From NCBI GenBank assembly GCA_029245345.1, contig JAQWPM010000011.1:1-52256 (forward strand): a stretch of 52,256 bases of DNA. Direction: 5' to 3'. The translations under genes were made by a program, and so were the position numbers. The notes beneath the pieces are model-generated. The model was given only the letters and a program-made list of their open reading frames with translations. It was not told the DNA's origin and searched no databases. Positions 27,882-37,844 of the stretch are shown in pieces (position 1 is the stretch's first letter; each line of letters starts with the position of its first letter). The DNA comes from Longimicrobiales bacterium. Its GTDB lineage: Bacteria > Gemmatimonadota > Gemmatimonadetes > Longimicrobiales > Gaopeijiaceae.

Positions 27882-29464
27882 GAATCTTCTCCCGGAGAAG
27901 TAGTGATGAGATAGCCTAACGCCAACTCGGTGTATGCCTCTACCTGCGCCTCGATCCAGATCTCGTCCCGGGCGAGCTCCTCCGCCAGGAGCGCCGCCAC
28001 ACCCGCTGCCATCTCGATGCTCGCGCGCGCATCGAGGAGGAGCATTCGCGTCCTGCGCGACAGTACGTCCTCGACCGTACGCGCCGCTTCGTGCCGGACC
28101 GCCCACACCACCTGACCGGCGACGACGGAATGATCGGGGTGGAGGGGCACCGAATACCGCGCGTCCTCCCGGATCAAGGCCTGGAGGTCGGGTGCGTCGG
28201 ACCCATACTCCGCCAGAACACCGAAGGACTCGGCGTTTCGGTAGTGTCCATGGATGGGGAGCGTCGCGGTCACACAATCGCGGTCTTCAAGATCTGCAAT
28301 CGTAGCAGCCTGATCGATCGTGTCCTCCGCCATCTTCCGATAGGTCGTCCACTTTCCACCCGTGATCGTGACGAGCCCGGAAGGAGCGATATGGAGCGCA
28401 TGGTCACGGGAGATGGAAGCGGTGTCACCATCATCGCCGGCACGCACGAGGGACCGAAGGCCCGCGAAGACACTGAGTACGTCCTCGGCCTTCGGATCGC
28501 GCGTCAGGTATCGCGCCGTGTGCTCAAGCAGGAACCGAACCTCCTCTTTGAGGGGTCGAGGCTCGAGCTCGGCATCATGGACGGGTGTATCCGTGGTGCC
28601 CACGATGACTCGGTCATGCCAGGGGACCGCGAAGAGCACGCGCCCGTCGTCCGTTTTCGGGACCATGATGGCGGAATCCCCCGGGAGGAACGATCGGTCC
28701 AGGACCAGGTGGACCCCCTGACTGGGGGTGACCATCGGCCTCACCGAGGGATCGTCCATCCGCCGAATCTGGTCGGTGAACACCCCGGTCGCATTGATCA
28801 CAGCCTTCGCCCGGATCTCGTAGCTCCGCCCCGTCTCCTGGTCCTCTGCCCGCACACCCCGGACCTCACCATCTTCCCGAACGAGGTCCGTGACGCACAG
28901 GTAGTTCAGCAGCACCCCATCCTGTTCGGCCGCAGTCTGGGCCAAGTTCACCGCCAAACGCGCATCATCGAACTGGCCGTCGTAATAGATCACCCCTCCA
29001 TCCAGGCCTTCCGGCTCGATCGTGGGGATCCGCTCGAGGGTCTCTTCGACTGAGAGATGTCTGGACCGCCCGAACCCCGACCGCCCCGCGAGGAGATCGT
29101 ACATCTTCAGCCCGATGCCGTAGTACGGACCCTCCCACCAGGTGTAGTTGGGAACCACGAACGGGAGGTCATGCACCAGGTGGGGCGCGTTCCGAAGAAG
29201 TATGCCCCGCTCCTTCAGCGCCTCCAGGACGAGGGCGACGTTCCCCTGGCGCAGGTAACGGACTCCTCCGTGCACGAGCTTCGTGGAACGGCTCGACGTG
29301 CCCTTTGCGAAGTCGTGCTGTTCCAGAAGCAGAGTCCGGTATCCCCGGGACGAGGCATCGACGGCACATCCGAGCCCGGTGGCGCCCCCTCCGATGATGA
29401 CGAAGTCCCAGGGACCGATCTGGTCCTCCAGAGCCTGCAGCATCGCCTCTCGGCGGATCGTCAT
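27878..29464 (-). CDS. glpD: Aerobic glycerol-3-phosphate dehydrogenase
   Basis: This 528-residue FAD-dependent enzyme oxidises G3P to dihydroxyacetone phosphate and passes electrons to quinone at the membrane. The FAD-binding loop is FVIIGGGATGLGCAVDASSRG (residues 21-41). LLEQHDFAKGTSSRSTKLVHGGVRYL follows as in GlpD. The C-terminal helical cap domain (ALIREDARYSVPLHPDHS) is also typical. It lies 10 bp after the glpK stop and overlaps glpF by 4 bases. Confidence 0.95.
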   Translation of the reverse strand: MTIRREAMLQALEDQIGPWDFVIIGGGATGLGCAVDASSRGYRTLLLEQHDFAKGTSSRSTKLVHGGVRYLRQGNVALVLEALKERGILLRNAPHLVHDLPFVVPNYTWWEGPYYGIGLKMYDLLAGRSGFGRSRHLSVEETLERIPTIEPEGLDGGVIYYDGQFDDARLAVNLAQTAAEQDGVLLNYLCVTDLVREDGEVRGVRAEDQETGRSYEIRAKAVINATGVFTDQIRRMDDPSVRPMVTPSQGVHLVLDRSFLPGDSAIMVPKTDDGRVLFAVPWHDRVIVGTTDTPVHDAELEPRPLKEEVRFLLEHTARYLTRDPKAEDVLSVFAGLRSLVRAGDDGDTASISRDHALHIAPSGLVTITGGKWTTYRKMAEDTIDQAATIADLEDRDCVTATLPIHGHYRNAESFGVLAEYGSDAPDLQALIREDARYSVPLHPDHSVVAGQVVWAVRHEAARTVEDVLSRRTRMLLLDARASIEMAAGVAALLAEELARDEIWIEAQVEAYTELALGYLITTSPGEDS

Positions 29465-29474
29465 CCGTGCGCTC

Positions 29475-30962
<1,488 letters not shown>

Positions 30963-30974
30963 GGAGCGACGGCC

Positions 30975-32009
30975 TCAATGTCCGCCGGATCGAATCATGT
31001 TCTCAGTGACGAACCCGATATTGGTCCGCTTTGATACCGTATCGAAGAACAGAAACACCTTCTCCATGTTCTCCGCCCCCCGCCGGATCCAGAACTCGTG
31101 GTCAACCCCGGGCACCTCAATGTAGAGGTGCTGAGCCCCGACGGATTGGAGCCACATCACACTGCGACGCGACCCAGCCGCCGAGACGATCGAGTCGAAC
31201 TCCCCGTGCATGATCAACATGGGGAGCCCCCTGAATCGCTCAGCACTCTCCGCATCCCGGATGCCGCCGGCACCGGCCAGAGGAACGAGACCAGCCCATA
31301 TATTGCTGTACTTGCCACCGAGGTGGTATGTCCCACCGCCGCCCATTGAGTGGCCCATCAGATAGATGCGATCATCGTCGATCGAAAAATTGTCCCGGAT
31401 GACCGCGAGGACGGTCATGGCGTCGATCTCGGACAGTTCCCCGGACCTATACTTGACTTCGCTTCCCGGCTTCACGCGAGCGGTCTCGACCGGATTTCCT
31501 GCCCTAGCCCCCCATCCACCGGAGACACTGTAACCCATCGGAGCCACGACGATGAACCCATGGCGCTCGGCGAGATCCGTCGTGCCATCGAACAGAATTT
31601 GCATCAACGGCGTGATGTTCAGGCCGTGAAGGTCGACCACAAGGGGTGTGGGTGTACTCGGATCGTACGTCGACGGGATGAAGAGGGTGTATGGCATCTC
31701 CGCGTTCGCTTCATCGAGGAAGTAGGTGCACTCGAGGATGCGGTGCTGCGAAGCAGTGAGGGGCGGTTGCGCCGATCGAGGGATCCCGCGGAACCCCTGT
31801 GAGATGTCGGGAAATGCAATTCCCGGGAGTGCGGTCCCGTCGTGCTGGACATTCGCAGTCCCCGCGCTCGCGTCGGCATTTGCCTGCGTGACCGGCATGC
31901 AGGACTGATTCGGAGCGGCCAGCGCTCCGCTGGACGACGCCTGCGCCGCCCCCGTACCCGGGAGGAGGAGCATTCCTGCCGCGATCAGCGGCCACCCGCA
32001 CTTCACCAT
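30975..32009 (-). CDS. Secreted alpha/beta-hydrolase esterase (PHB-depolymerase-like)
   Basis: This 344-residue secreted esterase has a signal peptide cut near GAAQA (residue 24). The alpha/beta-hydrolase triad is visible: nucleophile Ser221 in GHSMGG, Asp272 in HGEFDS and His304 in GVDHEF. The region around LVVDLHGLN holds the oxyanion HG motif. The style is that of LpqC/poly-3-hydroxybutyrate depolymerase-like esterases. It is the first gene of the glycerol operon, so it may release glycerol from extracellular esters; that is inference from position. GGGAGGA lies just before the ATG, which decides this start over the longer frame. Confidence 0.85.
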   Translation of the reverse strand: MVKCGWPLIAAGMLLLPGTGAAQASSSGALAAPNQSCMPVTQANADASAGTANVQHDGTALPGIAFPDISQGFRGIPRSAQPPLTASQHRILECTYFLDEANAEMPYTLFIPSTYDPSTPTPLVVDLHGLNITPLMQILFDGTTDLAERHGFIVVAPMGYSVSGGWGARAGNPVETARVKPGSEVKYRSGELSEIDAMTVLAVIRDNFSIDDDRIYLMGHSMGGGGTYHLGGKYSNIWAGLVPLAGAGGIRDAESAERFRGLPMLIMHGEFDSIVSAAGSRRSVMWLQSVGAQHLYIEVPGVDHEFWIRRGAENMEKVFLFFDTVSKRTNIGFVTENMIRSGGH

Positions 32010-32074
32010 CCCGTCCTCCCTCGAAATCACACCACTCGACGCCGTCCCCACAGGCTGCCGAGGATCACGCGTGC

Positions 32075-32110
32075 ACCATAGACGCAGGTATGGGGGTGCG
32101 CAAGCGCACC
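32075..32110 (-). promoter_or_regulatory. Putative promoter with palindromic operator for the glycerol operon
   Basis: On the minus strand TTGCGC (32098-32103) and TATGGT (32075-32080) are separated by exactly 17 bp, a plausible -35/-10 pair, about 65 bp before the esterase start. A perfect 16-bp inverted repeat, GGTGCGC-AA-GCGCACC (32095-32110), covers the -35 element, as expected for a repressor operator. No regulator gene is adjacent. Confidence 0.4.
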
Positions 32111-32176
32111 AAGAGGGACGGCTCCGGCCCTGGTTTCGCGTGCCGGAACGGGGATGGTGAAGGGGCGGAGGGACTC

Positions 32177-32400
32177 CTAGAAAGCAGCCGCCATTCGGTC
32201 GAAAATGCTGGTCCAACCGTCCGAATGGCTGTCGCGGAGCCCGTCGGCACCGAATCCCTCGTGCGTCAGGGTTATCTCGGTCTCCTCGCCCCGGTCCTCG
32301 AACTCGATGGCCACCTGCGCTTCGCCCCCTGAGTGGACTGCGTTGTCTTCCCAATTCCAGCTGTAGACGAGCCTCTTCGACGAACGGCAGCCGCAACAAG
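32177..32400 (-). pseudogene. AHSA1/SRPBCC-domain protein, C-terminal remnant
   Basis: A minus-strand frame ending at TAG 32177-32179 reads RLVYSWNWEDNAVHSGGEAQ, then VAIEFEDRGEETEITLTHEGF and DSHSDGWTSIFDRMAAAF. This is the typical last half of an AHSA1-type SRPBCC protein. There is no N-terminal half: the frame hits a stop near 32410 with non-family sequence before it, and no start codon. It sits between the glycerol operon promoter and the TPR gene. It is a gene tail left by deletion, probably not expressed. Confidence 0.55.
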
Positions 32401-32612
32401 AACAACCCTCTCACGATGATCACGCTCACGAAGCCCATCGAGCGGAAGCTTGAGCACTTTCTCAGCAGGGGATGGCAGGGCCGCGGGAAGCACATCGAAG
32501 AACGAGGAGAACGTAGCCAAGCTAGTCATCGCTCCGGATCCCCCTTGCGCCGGAACCGGACGGGCTGAACGCTGTGACTCACCTGAAGCAACTGATTCCC
32601 GGAGTACTGAAC

Positions 32613-34163
32613 ATGAAGAGCCGGACCCTCCTGCCCTCAGCGCTCGCCGCGGTACTCGTCCTTTCCTTCCAGCCGGTCGACGCCCAAGAGCGACGCCTTG
32701 GCTGGATCGAATTCGACAATTCGGGGACGGAGGCCGCTCAAAAGTCGTTCCTCCAGGCGACGCTTCTCTTGCACTCCTTCGAGTTCGAGGACGCAGCCAT
32801 CGAATTTCGAGCCGCCCAGAACGCTGATCCGGATTTCGCATTGGCGTACTGGGGTGAAGCGATGACCTACAACCATCCGTTGTGGCAGCAGCAGGACCGA
32901 GCGGCCGCGATGGCCACGCTCGACCGATACGCGCCGAGTCCGGCTGCCCGTCAGGCGAAAGCGCCGTCCCCTCGAGAGGCTCAATACCTCGCCGCGATCG
33001 ATGTGCTGTACGGAGACGGCGACAAAGGGACGAGAGATCGGGCCTATATGAACGCGATGGGCCGCTTGGCAGACGCTCATCCAGAAGACCTCGAAGCCCG
33101 AGTCTTCTACTCGCTCGCCATCCTGGGGAGTACCGACGGCGAGCGCGACTTCGCGACGTACGTGCGCGCCGCCGCACAGGCCCTGCCGGTCTCCCGGGCG
33201 AACCCACAACACCCTGGGGCCGTCCATTACATCATCCACTCCTTCGATGATCCGGTGCATGCTCCGCTAGGTCTCGCGGCGGCACGGGCCTACTCCGAGA
33301 TCGCCCCAGATGCCGGTCATGCTCAACACATGACGTCGCACATCTTCGTAGCCATGGGACTGTGGGACGATCTGGTCGCGGCGAACATTCGGGCGCGCGA
33401 CGTGCAAAACGGACGCGAAGCCGAACTCGGCCGCACACCGAACGTGTGTGGGCACTATACGTCGTGGCTCCACTACGGCTGGCTGCAACGCGGAGAAGTC
33501 GAAGCGGCTGAGCGCGGCATGGCCGAATGCCACGAACGTGTCGCATCCGGGACCGGCACCGCCTCAGAAGCGAACTACTTCGTCAATATGCGCGCGCGCC
33601 ATGTCCTAGATCTCGGGGATTGGGACGCAGCAGCTCGGTTGAGCGCTGACCTAGAGGCTCATCCGGTGTACACGTTCATCTCCGGAGTCGCTGCGATAAA
33701 AAATGGCGACCGCGACGGCGCCCAAGCCGCCCTCACGAGGCTCGCCGCCGGGCCGCTGAACACTCAACCGAGGCTGCGGATCGCCCATATGGAACTGGCT
33801 GCGCTGCTCGCGCAGGACGGCGGAGACATCGAGAGCGCGATTGGGTTCCTGACTCAAGCTGCGGACCTCGAGGAAACGCTTCCCTTCGAGTTCGGTCCCC
33901 CTGCGAGCGTCATGCCCCCACACGAAGCACTGGGTGCGGTGCTCCTCCAGGCAGGGCAGCCCCGGGCGGCCGCGGACGCTTTCCGGAAGGCGCTCGACTT
34001 TGCGCCGGAGCGCATGGCGTCGCTCATAGGACTCGCGGCGGCTTCCCTCCAGGCCGGTGATGAGGCAACAGCTCAGAGCGCCTCCCAGCGTCTCTCTTTG
34101 CAGGTGAGATTCGCGGACGCCGCATTCAGGCAACGCATGGGCTTCGATGGCGGACGCAATTAG
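32613..34163 (+). CDS. Secreted tetratricopeptide-repeat protein
   Basis: This 516-residue protein has a signal peptide (LLPSALAAVLVLSFQPVDAQ). TPR-like helical pairs start with SFEFEDAAIEFRAAQNADPDFALAYWGEAMTYNHPLW and end with LGAVLLQAGQPRAAADAFRKALDF near the C-terminus. A middle part with HYIIHSFDDPVHAPLGLAAA and AGHAQHMTSHIF (several His) is characteristic of this environmental family and could bind metal; its role is unknown. GGAG 8 bases before the ATG at 32613 supports this start over an ATG-less extension at 32574. Confidence 0.8.
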   Translation: MKSRTLLPSALAAVLVLSFQPVDAQERRLGWIEFDNSGTEAAQKSFLQATLLLHSFEFEDAAIEFRAAQNADPDFALAYWGEAMTYNHPLWQQQDRAAAMATLDRYAPSPAARQAKAPSPREAQYLAAIDVLYGDGDKGTRDRAYMNAMGRLADAHPEDLEARVFYSLAILGSTDGERDFATYVRAAAQALPVSRANPQHPGAVHYIIHSFDDPVHAPLGLAAARAYSEIAPDAGHAQHMTSHIFVAMGLWDDLVAANIRARDVQNGREAELGRTPNVCGHYTSWLHYGWLQRGEVEAAERGMAECHERVASGTGTASEANYFVNMRARHVLDLGDWDAAARLSADLEAHPVYTFISGVAAIKNGDRDGAQAALTRLAAGPLNTQPRLRIAHMELAALLAQDGGDIESAIGFLTQAADLEETLPFEFGPPASVMPPHEALGAVLLQAGQPRAAADAFRKALDFAPERMASLIGLAAASLQAGDEATAQSASQRLSLQVRFADAAFRQRMGFDGGRN

Positions 34164-34303
34164 GTCACCGCGACATGGCGCGGATACACCCAGCGTTCCA
34201 AATCTCTGGCTTTTCAGCCCGGTGTCGCGAAACTTCCGGTTTCCCACGCTCATCAGATGAGACACAGGTGGGAAAGCGCGCCCACTCACTAAGGACGGCT
34301 ACC

Positions 34304-34648
34304 ATGGGCCCGGAGTTTTGGGTCACCGTCGCTTCAGCGTTCGTCGCTGGAGGGGCAATCGGATCTTCTGGGATGCTTTTGGCCCAGTGGATTCTCAAGA
34401 AAGTTGACGGCGATGCGCCGAACCCGCTTCAGGGTCCGGAGTATCGTATGCTACGCACTGAAGTCGCCCACCTGGGCAAGCAGATGCGTAATGTCGACTC
34501 ACGTCTGGACTTTGCGGAGCAGTTGCTGGGCGGCGCGCTCCCACTCGCGCCGGCGCCGAGTCGCCTCGAGCCGAAAGAGTTCGAAGAGAGCGAGGACTTC
34601 CAAGACGCTGAAGATGGTACGGAAGCGGACACCGAGTCCTCCGACTAG
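34304..34648 (+). CDS. Small single-pass membrane protein, unknown
   Basis: This 114-residue protein has an N-terminal membrane helix (FWVTVASAFVAGGAIGSSGMLLAQWIL) that also contains glycine-rich GxxxG spacing. A short coiled-coil-like stretch follows (LRTEVAHLGKQMRNVDSRLDFAEQLL), then an acidic tail (EESEDFQDAEDGTEADTESS). No family is recognised. AAGGA sits 8 bases before the ATG. It converges on the D-aminoacylase gene, with only 18 bp between the stops. Confidence 0.6.
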   Translation: MGPEFWVTVASAFVAGGAIGSSGMLLAQWILKKVDGDAPNPLQGPEYRMLRTEVAHLGKQMRNVDSRLDFAEQLLGGALPLAPAPSRLEPKEFEESEDFQDAEDGTEADTESSD

Positions 34649-34666
34649 TTCTCGACGTCCCCCGGG

Positions 34667-36268
34667 TTAGTTCTGTCCGAGCGCGGCCCCGCCCCGCACC
34701 AACGCCCGCCCCGGCATTTCGTCGGTCGCTTCACCATCTCGAAGTGCGAACGTCCCGTTCACCATCACGTGAACGGTGCCCCTCGAGTACTGATGGGGGT
34801 TCTCGTAGGTGGCCATGTCCTCTACCGAAGTCATGTCGACGACGGTGATGTCGGCCAGGTACCCCTCGCGCAGATAACCACGCTCGGACCAACCCAAGAA
34901 GTCCGCGGCAAGCCCTGTCATGGACCGGACCGTGTGCGCCAGCGTGATCAGCTCCTCATCGATGACCAAGTCTTTGATCTTCTTGGTGAAGGAACCGAAC
35001 GCGCGTGGATGCGTGACCGGGCGCGTCGGCCCAGGGTCACGTCCGTCCGTGCACGTCATCATCCAATCGAGTTGAGCGAGATAACGCGTGTTCTCGTGGT
35101 CGTAGAGTCCCAGGTTCATCACCGCCGCGTTGCCCTCCCGGAGAATGCGGCGCGACGCCTCTGGTGCCGTGAGGCTCCACTCATCTGCGAGATCCTGTAG
35201 CGTCTTCCCGTTCAGTTCAGGGCGCTGGTCCGCGAACAAGATGTGATCTGCCCCACCGCGAATGGCCAGCATTTCACGTGTCTGTCGGTCCACGATGGGG
35301 AGCGTATCAGGATCGTCGAAACGGCGGACCATCGCGGTATCACCGCCGGCCACAACCCAGCTCGGCACCGTATAGGAACGGAGGTTCGACTGGGTAGCCG
35401 TGTAGGAATGGTGCGCTCCGGCCACTTCGATTCCCCGGGCGCGCGCGGCCTCGATCAAGGCCGCGCCTTCCGGAGCCCTCCCGTAGTTCGCGGCACCCTG
35501 AGCGTTGAAGTGGCTGAAAATGACCTTCGTGCCCGCCTCCTCTCCAATTCGTATGCCCTCTTCGATGGAGCGCAGATATCCGAACGACGGATACGCCGCG
35601 CCAAGGTCCCGGTCATGCGTATCGTAGATCGCGCCCGGGTATTCGGCGGCCACCTTGTTCAGTTCGATGACTTCTTCGGTCTCCGAGTAGTTCCCTGGGA
35701 GATAGAAGAGCCCAGAAGAGAGGCCGTAGGCCCCCTCGTCCATGCCTTTGCGAACGAAGGTGCGCATGGCATCGAGCTCTTCGGCGGACGGAGCGCGGTC
35801 TTCCATCCCCATGACCTCACGACGCGCCGAGTTGTGTCCAACCCACAACATTCCATTGACGCCGATTCCGTTCGCGGTCCAATCCGCGAGCGTCGCTGCC
35901 ACTTCGCTACTTCCACCCCCATCGAGTCCCAACGCCACCGAAGTTATGCCCTGGTACAGGAAAGCCTTCGCGTCGCGACCATGGTCTGTCCCCAACTCTG
36001 CATGGGAATGCATATCGATGAAGCCAGGAGTGATCACCAGGCCGGCGGCAAGCACGGTATCTCTGGCCTGCACGCCCGCCGTCGATGCGTCCCCCACGAA
36101 GCTGATCCGGTCTCCGGTCACGGCCACATCAGACGATTGAGCGTCACCGCCCGTGCCGTCGAGCACGTGCCCGCCCAGGAAAAGCACATCTGCCGTATCT
36201 TCGGCGCTTGCACACCCGGTGGCGGCGAGAAGTAGAGCGCCGACAAAGGCGATCGCGGGCTTTTTCAT
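34667..36268 (-). CDS. N-acyl-D-amino-acid deacylase family lipoprotein
   Basis: This 533-residue amidohydrolase resembles D-aminoacylase and would release amino acids from N-acylated D-forms. The lipobox Cys19 (LAATGC) puts it on the outside. The composite domain starts with DVLFLGGHVLDGTG, the metal motif is GFIDMHSHAELG (His87-x-His89), and YLREGYLADITVVDM marks the family-typical C-terminal strand. The substrate is not certain; some members act on other amides or lactams. Confidence 0.88.
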   Translation of the reverse strand: MKKPAIAFVGALLLAATGCASAEDTADVLFLGGHVLDGTGGDAQSSDVAVTGDRISFVGDASTAGVQARDTVLAAGLVITPGFIDMHSHAELGTDHGRDAKAFLYQGITSVALGLDGGGSSEVAATLADWTANGIGVNGMLWVGHNSARREVMGMEDRAPSAEELDAMRTFVRKGMDEGAYGLSSGLFYLPGNYSETEEVIELNKVAAEYPGAIYDTHDRDLGAAYPSFGYLRSIEEGIRIGEEAGTKVIFSHFNAQGAANYGRAPEGAALIEAARARGIEVAGAHHSYTATQSNLRSYTVPSWVVAGGDTAMVRRFDDPDTLPIVDRQTREMLAIRGGADHILFADQRPELNGKTLQDLADEWSLTAPEASRRILREGNAAVMNLGLYDHENTRYLAQLDWMMTCTDGRDPGPTRPVTHPRAFGSFTKKIKDLVIDEELITLAHTVRSMTGLAADFLGWSERGYLREGYLADITVVDMTSVEDMATYENPHQYSRGTVHVMVNGTFALRDGEATDEMPGRALVRGGAALGQN

Positions 36269-36310
36269 CAGAGCTCCCTATGTCGAAGTGGCGGTCGAAC
36301 ATACAACGCA

Positions 36311-36344
36311 AAAGCCCCGACCCGCCATGAGCGGACCGGGACTT
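36311..36344 (-). terminator. Rho-independent terminator
   Basis: On the minus strand AGTCCCGGTCCGC and GCGGGTCGGGGCTT pair as a strong GC stem with one or two G-U or mismatch positions and a small loop, followed by TTTGCGTTG. It lies 20 bp past the stop of the 143-residue DNA-binding-like gene and before the D-aminoacylase promoter. Confidence 0.7.
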
Positions 36345-36363
36345 CACCGTCGGATCGGGGGCT

Positions 36364-36795
36364 TTACTTCTTGCCCTTCTTCCGGCTCTTCTTGGGCTTC
36401 CGGCCTTGGTTCGGATGCTCAAGGTACTTCCAGGTCTCGCCGCGGCGGAGCATGTAGATCGTGCTCGCAGAGACATTGAGCTTCCGCGCCCAGTCCGCAC
36501 CAGACTTCTTCCACCGGTCCGCCTTCTCGTCCCAATCGTCGAGAACCTTAGTCGCCTGCTTCTCCGTCAGCTCTGCATGCGGCGAGTTCGGACCTCGTAG
36601 CCAAACATTGGAGCCGTACCAGCGGTCAACCTTCTGAATCGGCCCACCGACCTTCCGACCGGTGTGTCCGAGGCAGTAGTGGCGTACCTGATCTACTGAA
36701 AACGGGGGATGCATTCTCGAGATTTCGGCATACAGGTAGCCTTCCTCAGCGAGTTCCCTCCACTTTAGAACGAGCGGCCCGTCGGGCTTCGCCAT
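36364..36795 (-). CDS. Orphan helix-turn-helix DNA-binding-like protein
   Basis: This 143-residue basic protein shows no signal peptide and no membrane helix. Two parts are visible. The first is an N-terminal helical unit with EEGYLYAEISRMHPPFSVDQVRHYCLGHTG. The second is a C-terminal HTH-like unit, ARKLNVSASTIYMLRRGETWKYL, with the spacing seen in HNH-endonuclease-associated (NUMOD/IENR-like) repeats. It ends in a Lys/Arg tail (GRKPKKSRKKGKK). GPNSPHAELTEKQATKVLDD is also reminiscent of those repeats. No HNH motif is present, so nuclease activity is not supported. It is possibly a regulator or a phage-derived DNA-binding protein. It has its own terminator and an upstream palindrome. Confidence 0.5.
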   Translation of the reverse strand: MAKPDGPLVLKWRELAEEGYLYAEISRMHPPFSVDQVRHYCLGHTGRKVGGPIQKVDRWYGSNVWLRGPNSPHAELTEKQATKVLDDWDEKADRWKKSGADWARKLNVSASTIYMLRRGETWKYLEHPNQGRKPKKSRKKGKK

Positions 36796-36857
36796 CGTCG
36801 TCTCTCCCTACGTCGGATTCTGAAATTGGGGTTGGTTGGACAGACTTATACCGTGCG

Positions 36858-36869
36858 ATTTCCGGAAAT
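36858..36869. promoter_or_regulatory. Palindrome near the promoter of the orphan DNA-binding gene
   Basis: A perfect 12-bp palindrome, ATTTCCGGAAAT, lies 63 bp upstream of the orphan DNA-binding gene start and 8 bp upstream of a TATAAG hexamer (minus strand, 36844-36849). The spacing suggests an operator, possibly autoregulation by the downstream HTH-like protein. A clear -35 is not seen. Confidence 0.35.
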
Positions 36870-36908
36870 TCTTTCTTTCAATGTTCCAATAATGCACGCG
36901 CACATAGC

Positions 36909-37445
36909 CTACCGGTTCGGTTGAAGTCGATGCGCAAACTTCGTCCTAAATTTAGCGACTTTGGGAGCAATCACCACACGGCAATACGGCTGACTTTGGT
37001 TCTTCACGAAGTACTCCTTGTGGTCGGCCTCCGCCATATAGAGGGAATCCAACGGCGACACCTCGGTCACGATCTGGGCCTCCCACGGGCCGTCTCGTTC
37101 GACTTCGGCAATGACGGCCTCGGCCGTTTCGCGTTGCGCTTCTGACCCATAGAAGACCGCTGACCGGTACTGAGTGCCTACATCGTTGCCCTGACGGTTA
37201 AGCGTGGTGGGATCATGCATGCCGAAAAAGATCTCGAGCAGGTCGGCGTAGCTGATCACATCCGAATCGAAGTCCACAACCACGACCTCTGCGTGACCGG
37301 TCGTCCCCTCGCACACGTGCCGGTAGGTCGGATTTGCAACGGAGCCACCCGTGTATGCAGATCGAACGGCATGCACCCCCAGCGTCATGTCGAAGACTGC
37401 CTCTAGGCACCAAAAGCACCCACCACCAAGAACCGCCCTCTCCAT
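36909..37445 (-). CDS. msrA: Peptide-methionine (S)-S-oxide reductase MsrA
   Basis: This 178-residue enzyme repairs methionine-S-sulfoxide in proteins using thioredoxin. The catalytic motif GGGCFWC gives Cys10 at the N-terminus, followed by YTGGSVANPTYRHVCEGTTGHAEVV. A C-terminal Cys in NQSQPYCRVVI may resolve the sulfenic intermediate. The active-site residue is an ordinary TGC cysteine, not selenocysteine. It lies 13 bp after a small membrane-protein gene, so it may share its transcript. Confidence 0.95.
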   Translation of the reverse strand: MERAVLGGGCFWCLEAVFDMTLGVHAVRSAYTGGSVANPTYRHVCEGTTGHAEVVVVDFDSDVISYADLLEIFFGMHDPTTLNRQGNDVGTQYRSAVFYGSEAQRETAEAVIAEVERDGPWEAQIVTEVSPLDSLYMAEADHKEYFVKNQSQPYCRVVIAPKVAKFRTKFAHRLQPNR

Positions 37446-37458
37446 TTGACCTCCGTGC

Positions 37459-37701
37459 CTAGGGACCCGCTATCGACTGGCTATGAGCCAACCCCTCAGG
37501 GGGCGCCATCGTTCCCGTAACGGCGACCCAGGGGTCGCCCCGGAGGGAAAAGGCCATAAGCCGCAGCAGCAAAGCCACGAACGCGATGATCGCGATGAGA
37601 GGAAAAGGCCCGCCGAGATCGAGGCCAGAGGCCCCGCGCGAAAGGAAATAGACGACGACACCGACGATCAACACCGCGGTCACGGCCACGATGGACATCA
37701 C
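37459..37701 (-). CDS. Small two-helix membrane protein, unknown
   Basis: This 80-residue protein has two membrane helices (MSIVAVTAVLIVGVVVYFL and PFPLIAIIAFVALLLRLMAF) joined by a short Gly-rich loop. It starts with GTG immediately followed by ATG. No family is recognised. The GTG overlaps the TGA of a possible upstream micro-ORF (37698-37835), and the stop is 13 bp before msrA. Confidence 0.5.
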   Translation of the reverse strand: MMSIVAVTAVLIVGVVVYFLSRGASGLDLGGPFPLIAIIAFVALLLRLMAFSLRGDPWVAVTGTMAPPEGLAHSQSIAGP

Positions 37702-37835
37702 ATTGGCGTCGAGCGCCCCCCGGTCGGCGCGTAAGTCCGCACTGCCATTTGCGAGGCCTCACAGACCGCCGCAGAACCCACGGAAGGGTGGGCCTTCTCG
37801 TACTCCGTGATCACTCGTCCGAGTAAGTCGGCCAA
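37698..37835 (-). CDS. Possible 45-residue micro-ORF, coupled
   Basis: A TTG-started frame directly after the S9 peptidase stop reads ADLLGRVITEYEKAHPSVGS, then VCEASQMAVRTYAP, and ends at a TGA that overlaps the GTG of the small membrane gene (GTGA). The amphipathic helix-like content looks protein-like, but it has no ribosome site that I can see and no family. It could be a translated leader or coincidence. Confidence 0.25.
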   Translation of the reverse strand: MADLLGRVITEYEKAHPSVGSAAVCEASQMAVRTYAPTGGRSTPM

Positions 37836-37844
37836 AGATACGTC

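Noticed and set aside
28091-29053. Plus-strand frame of 320 codons opposite glpD
   Set aside because: The glpD frame has the FAD motif and family length; the antisense text has no domain.
35243-36235. Plus-strand frame of 330 codons opposite the D-aminoacylase
   Set aside because: It is antisense to a gene with a clear HxH motif and lipobox.
36909-37445. MsrA as a selenoprotein
   Set aside because: Some MsrA proteins have Sec in the GCFWC motif, but here the codon is an ordinary cysteine.
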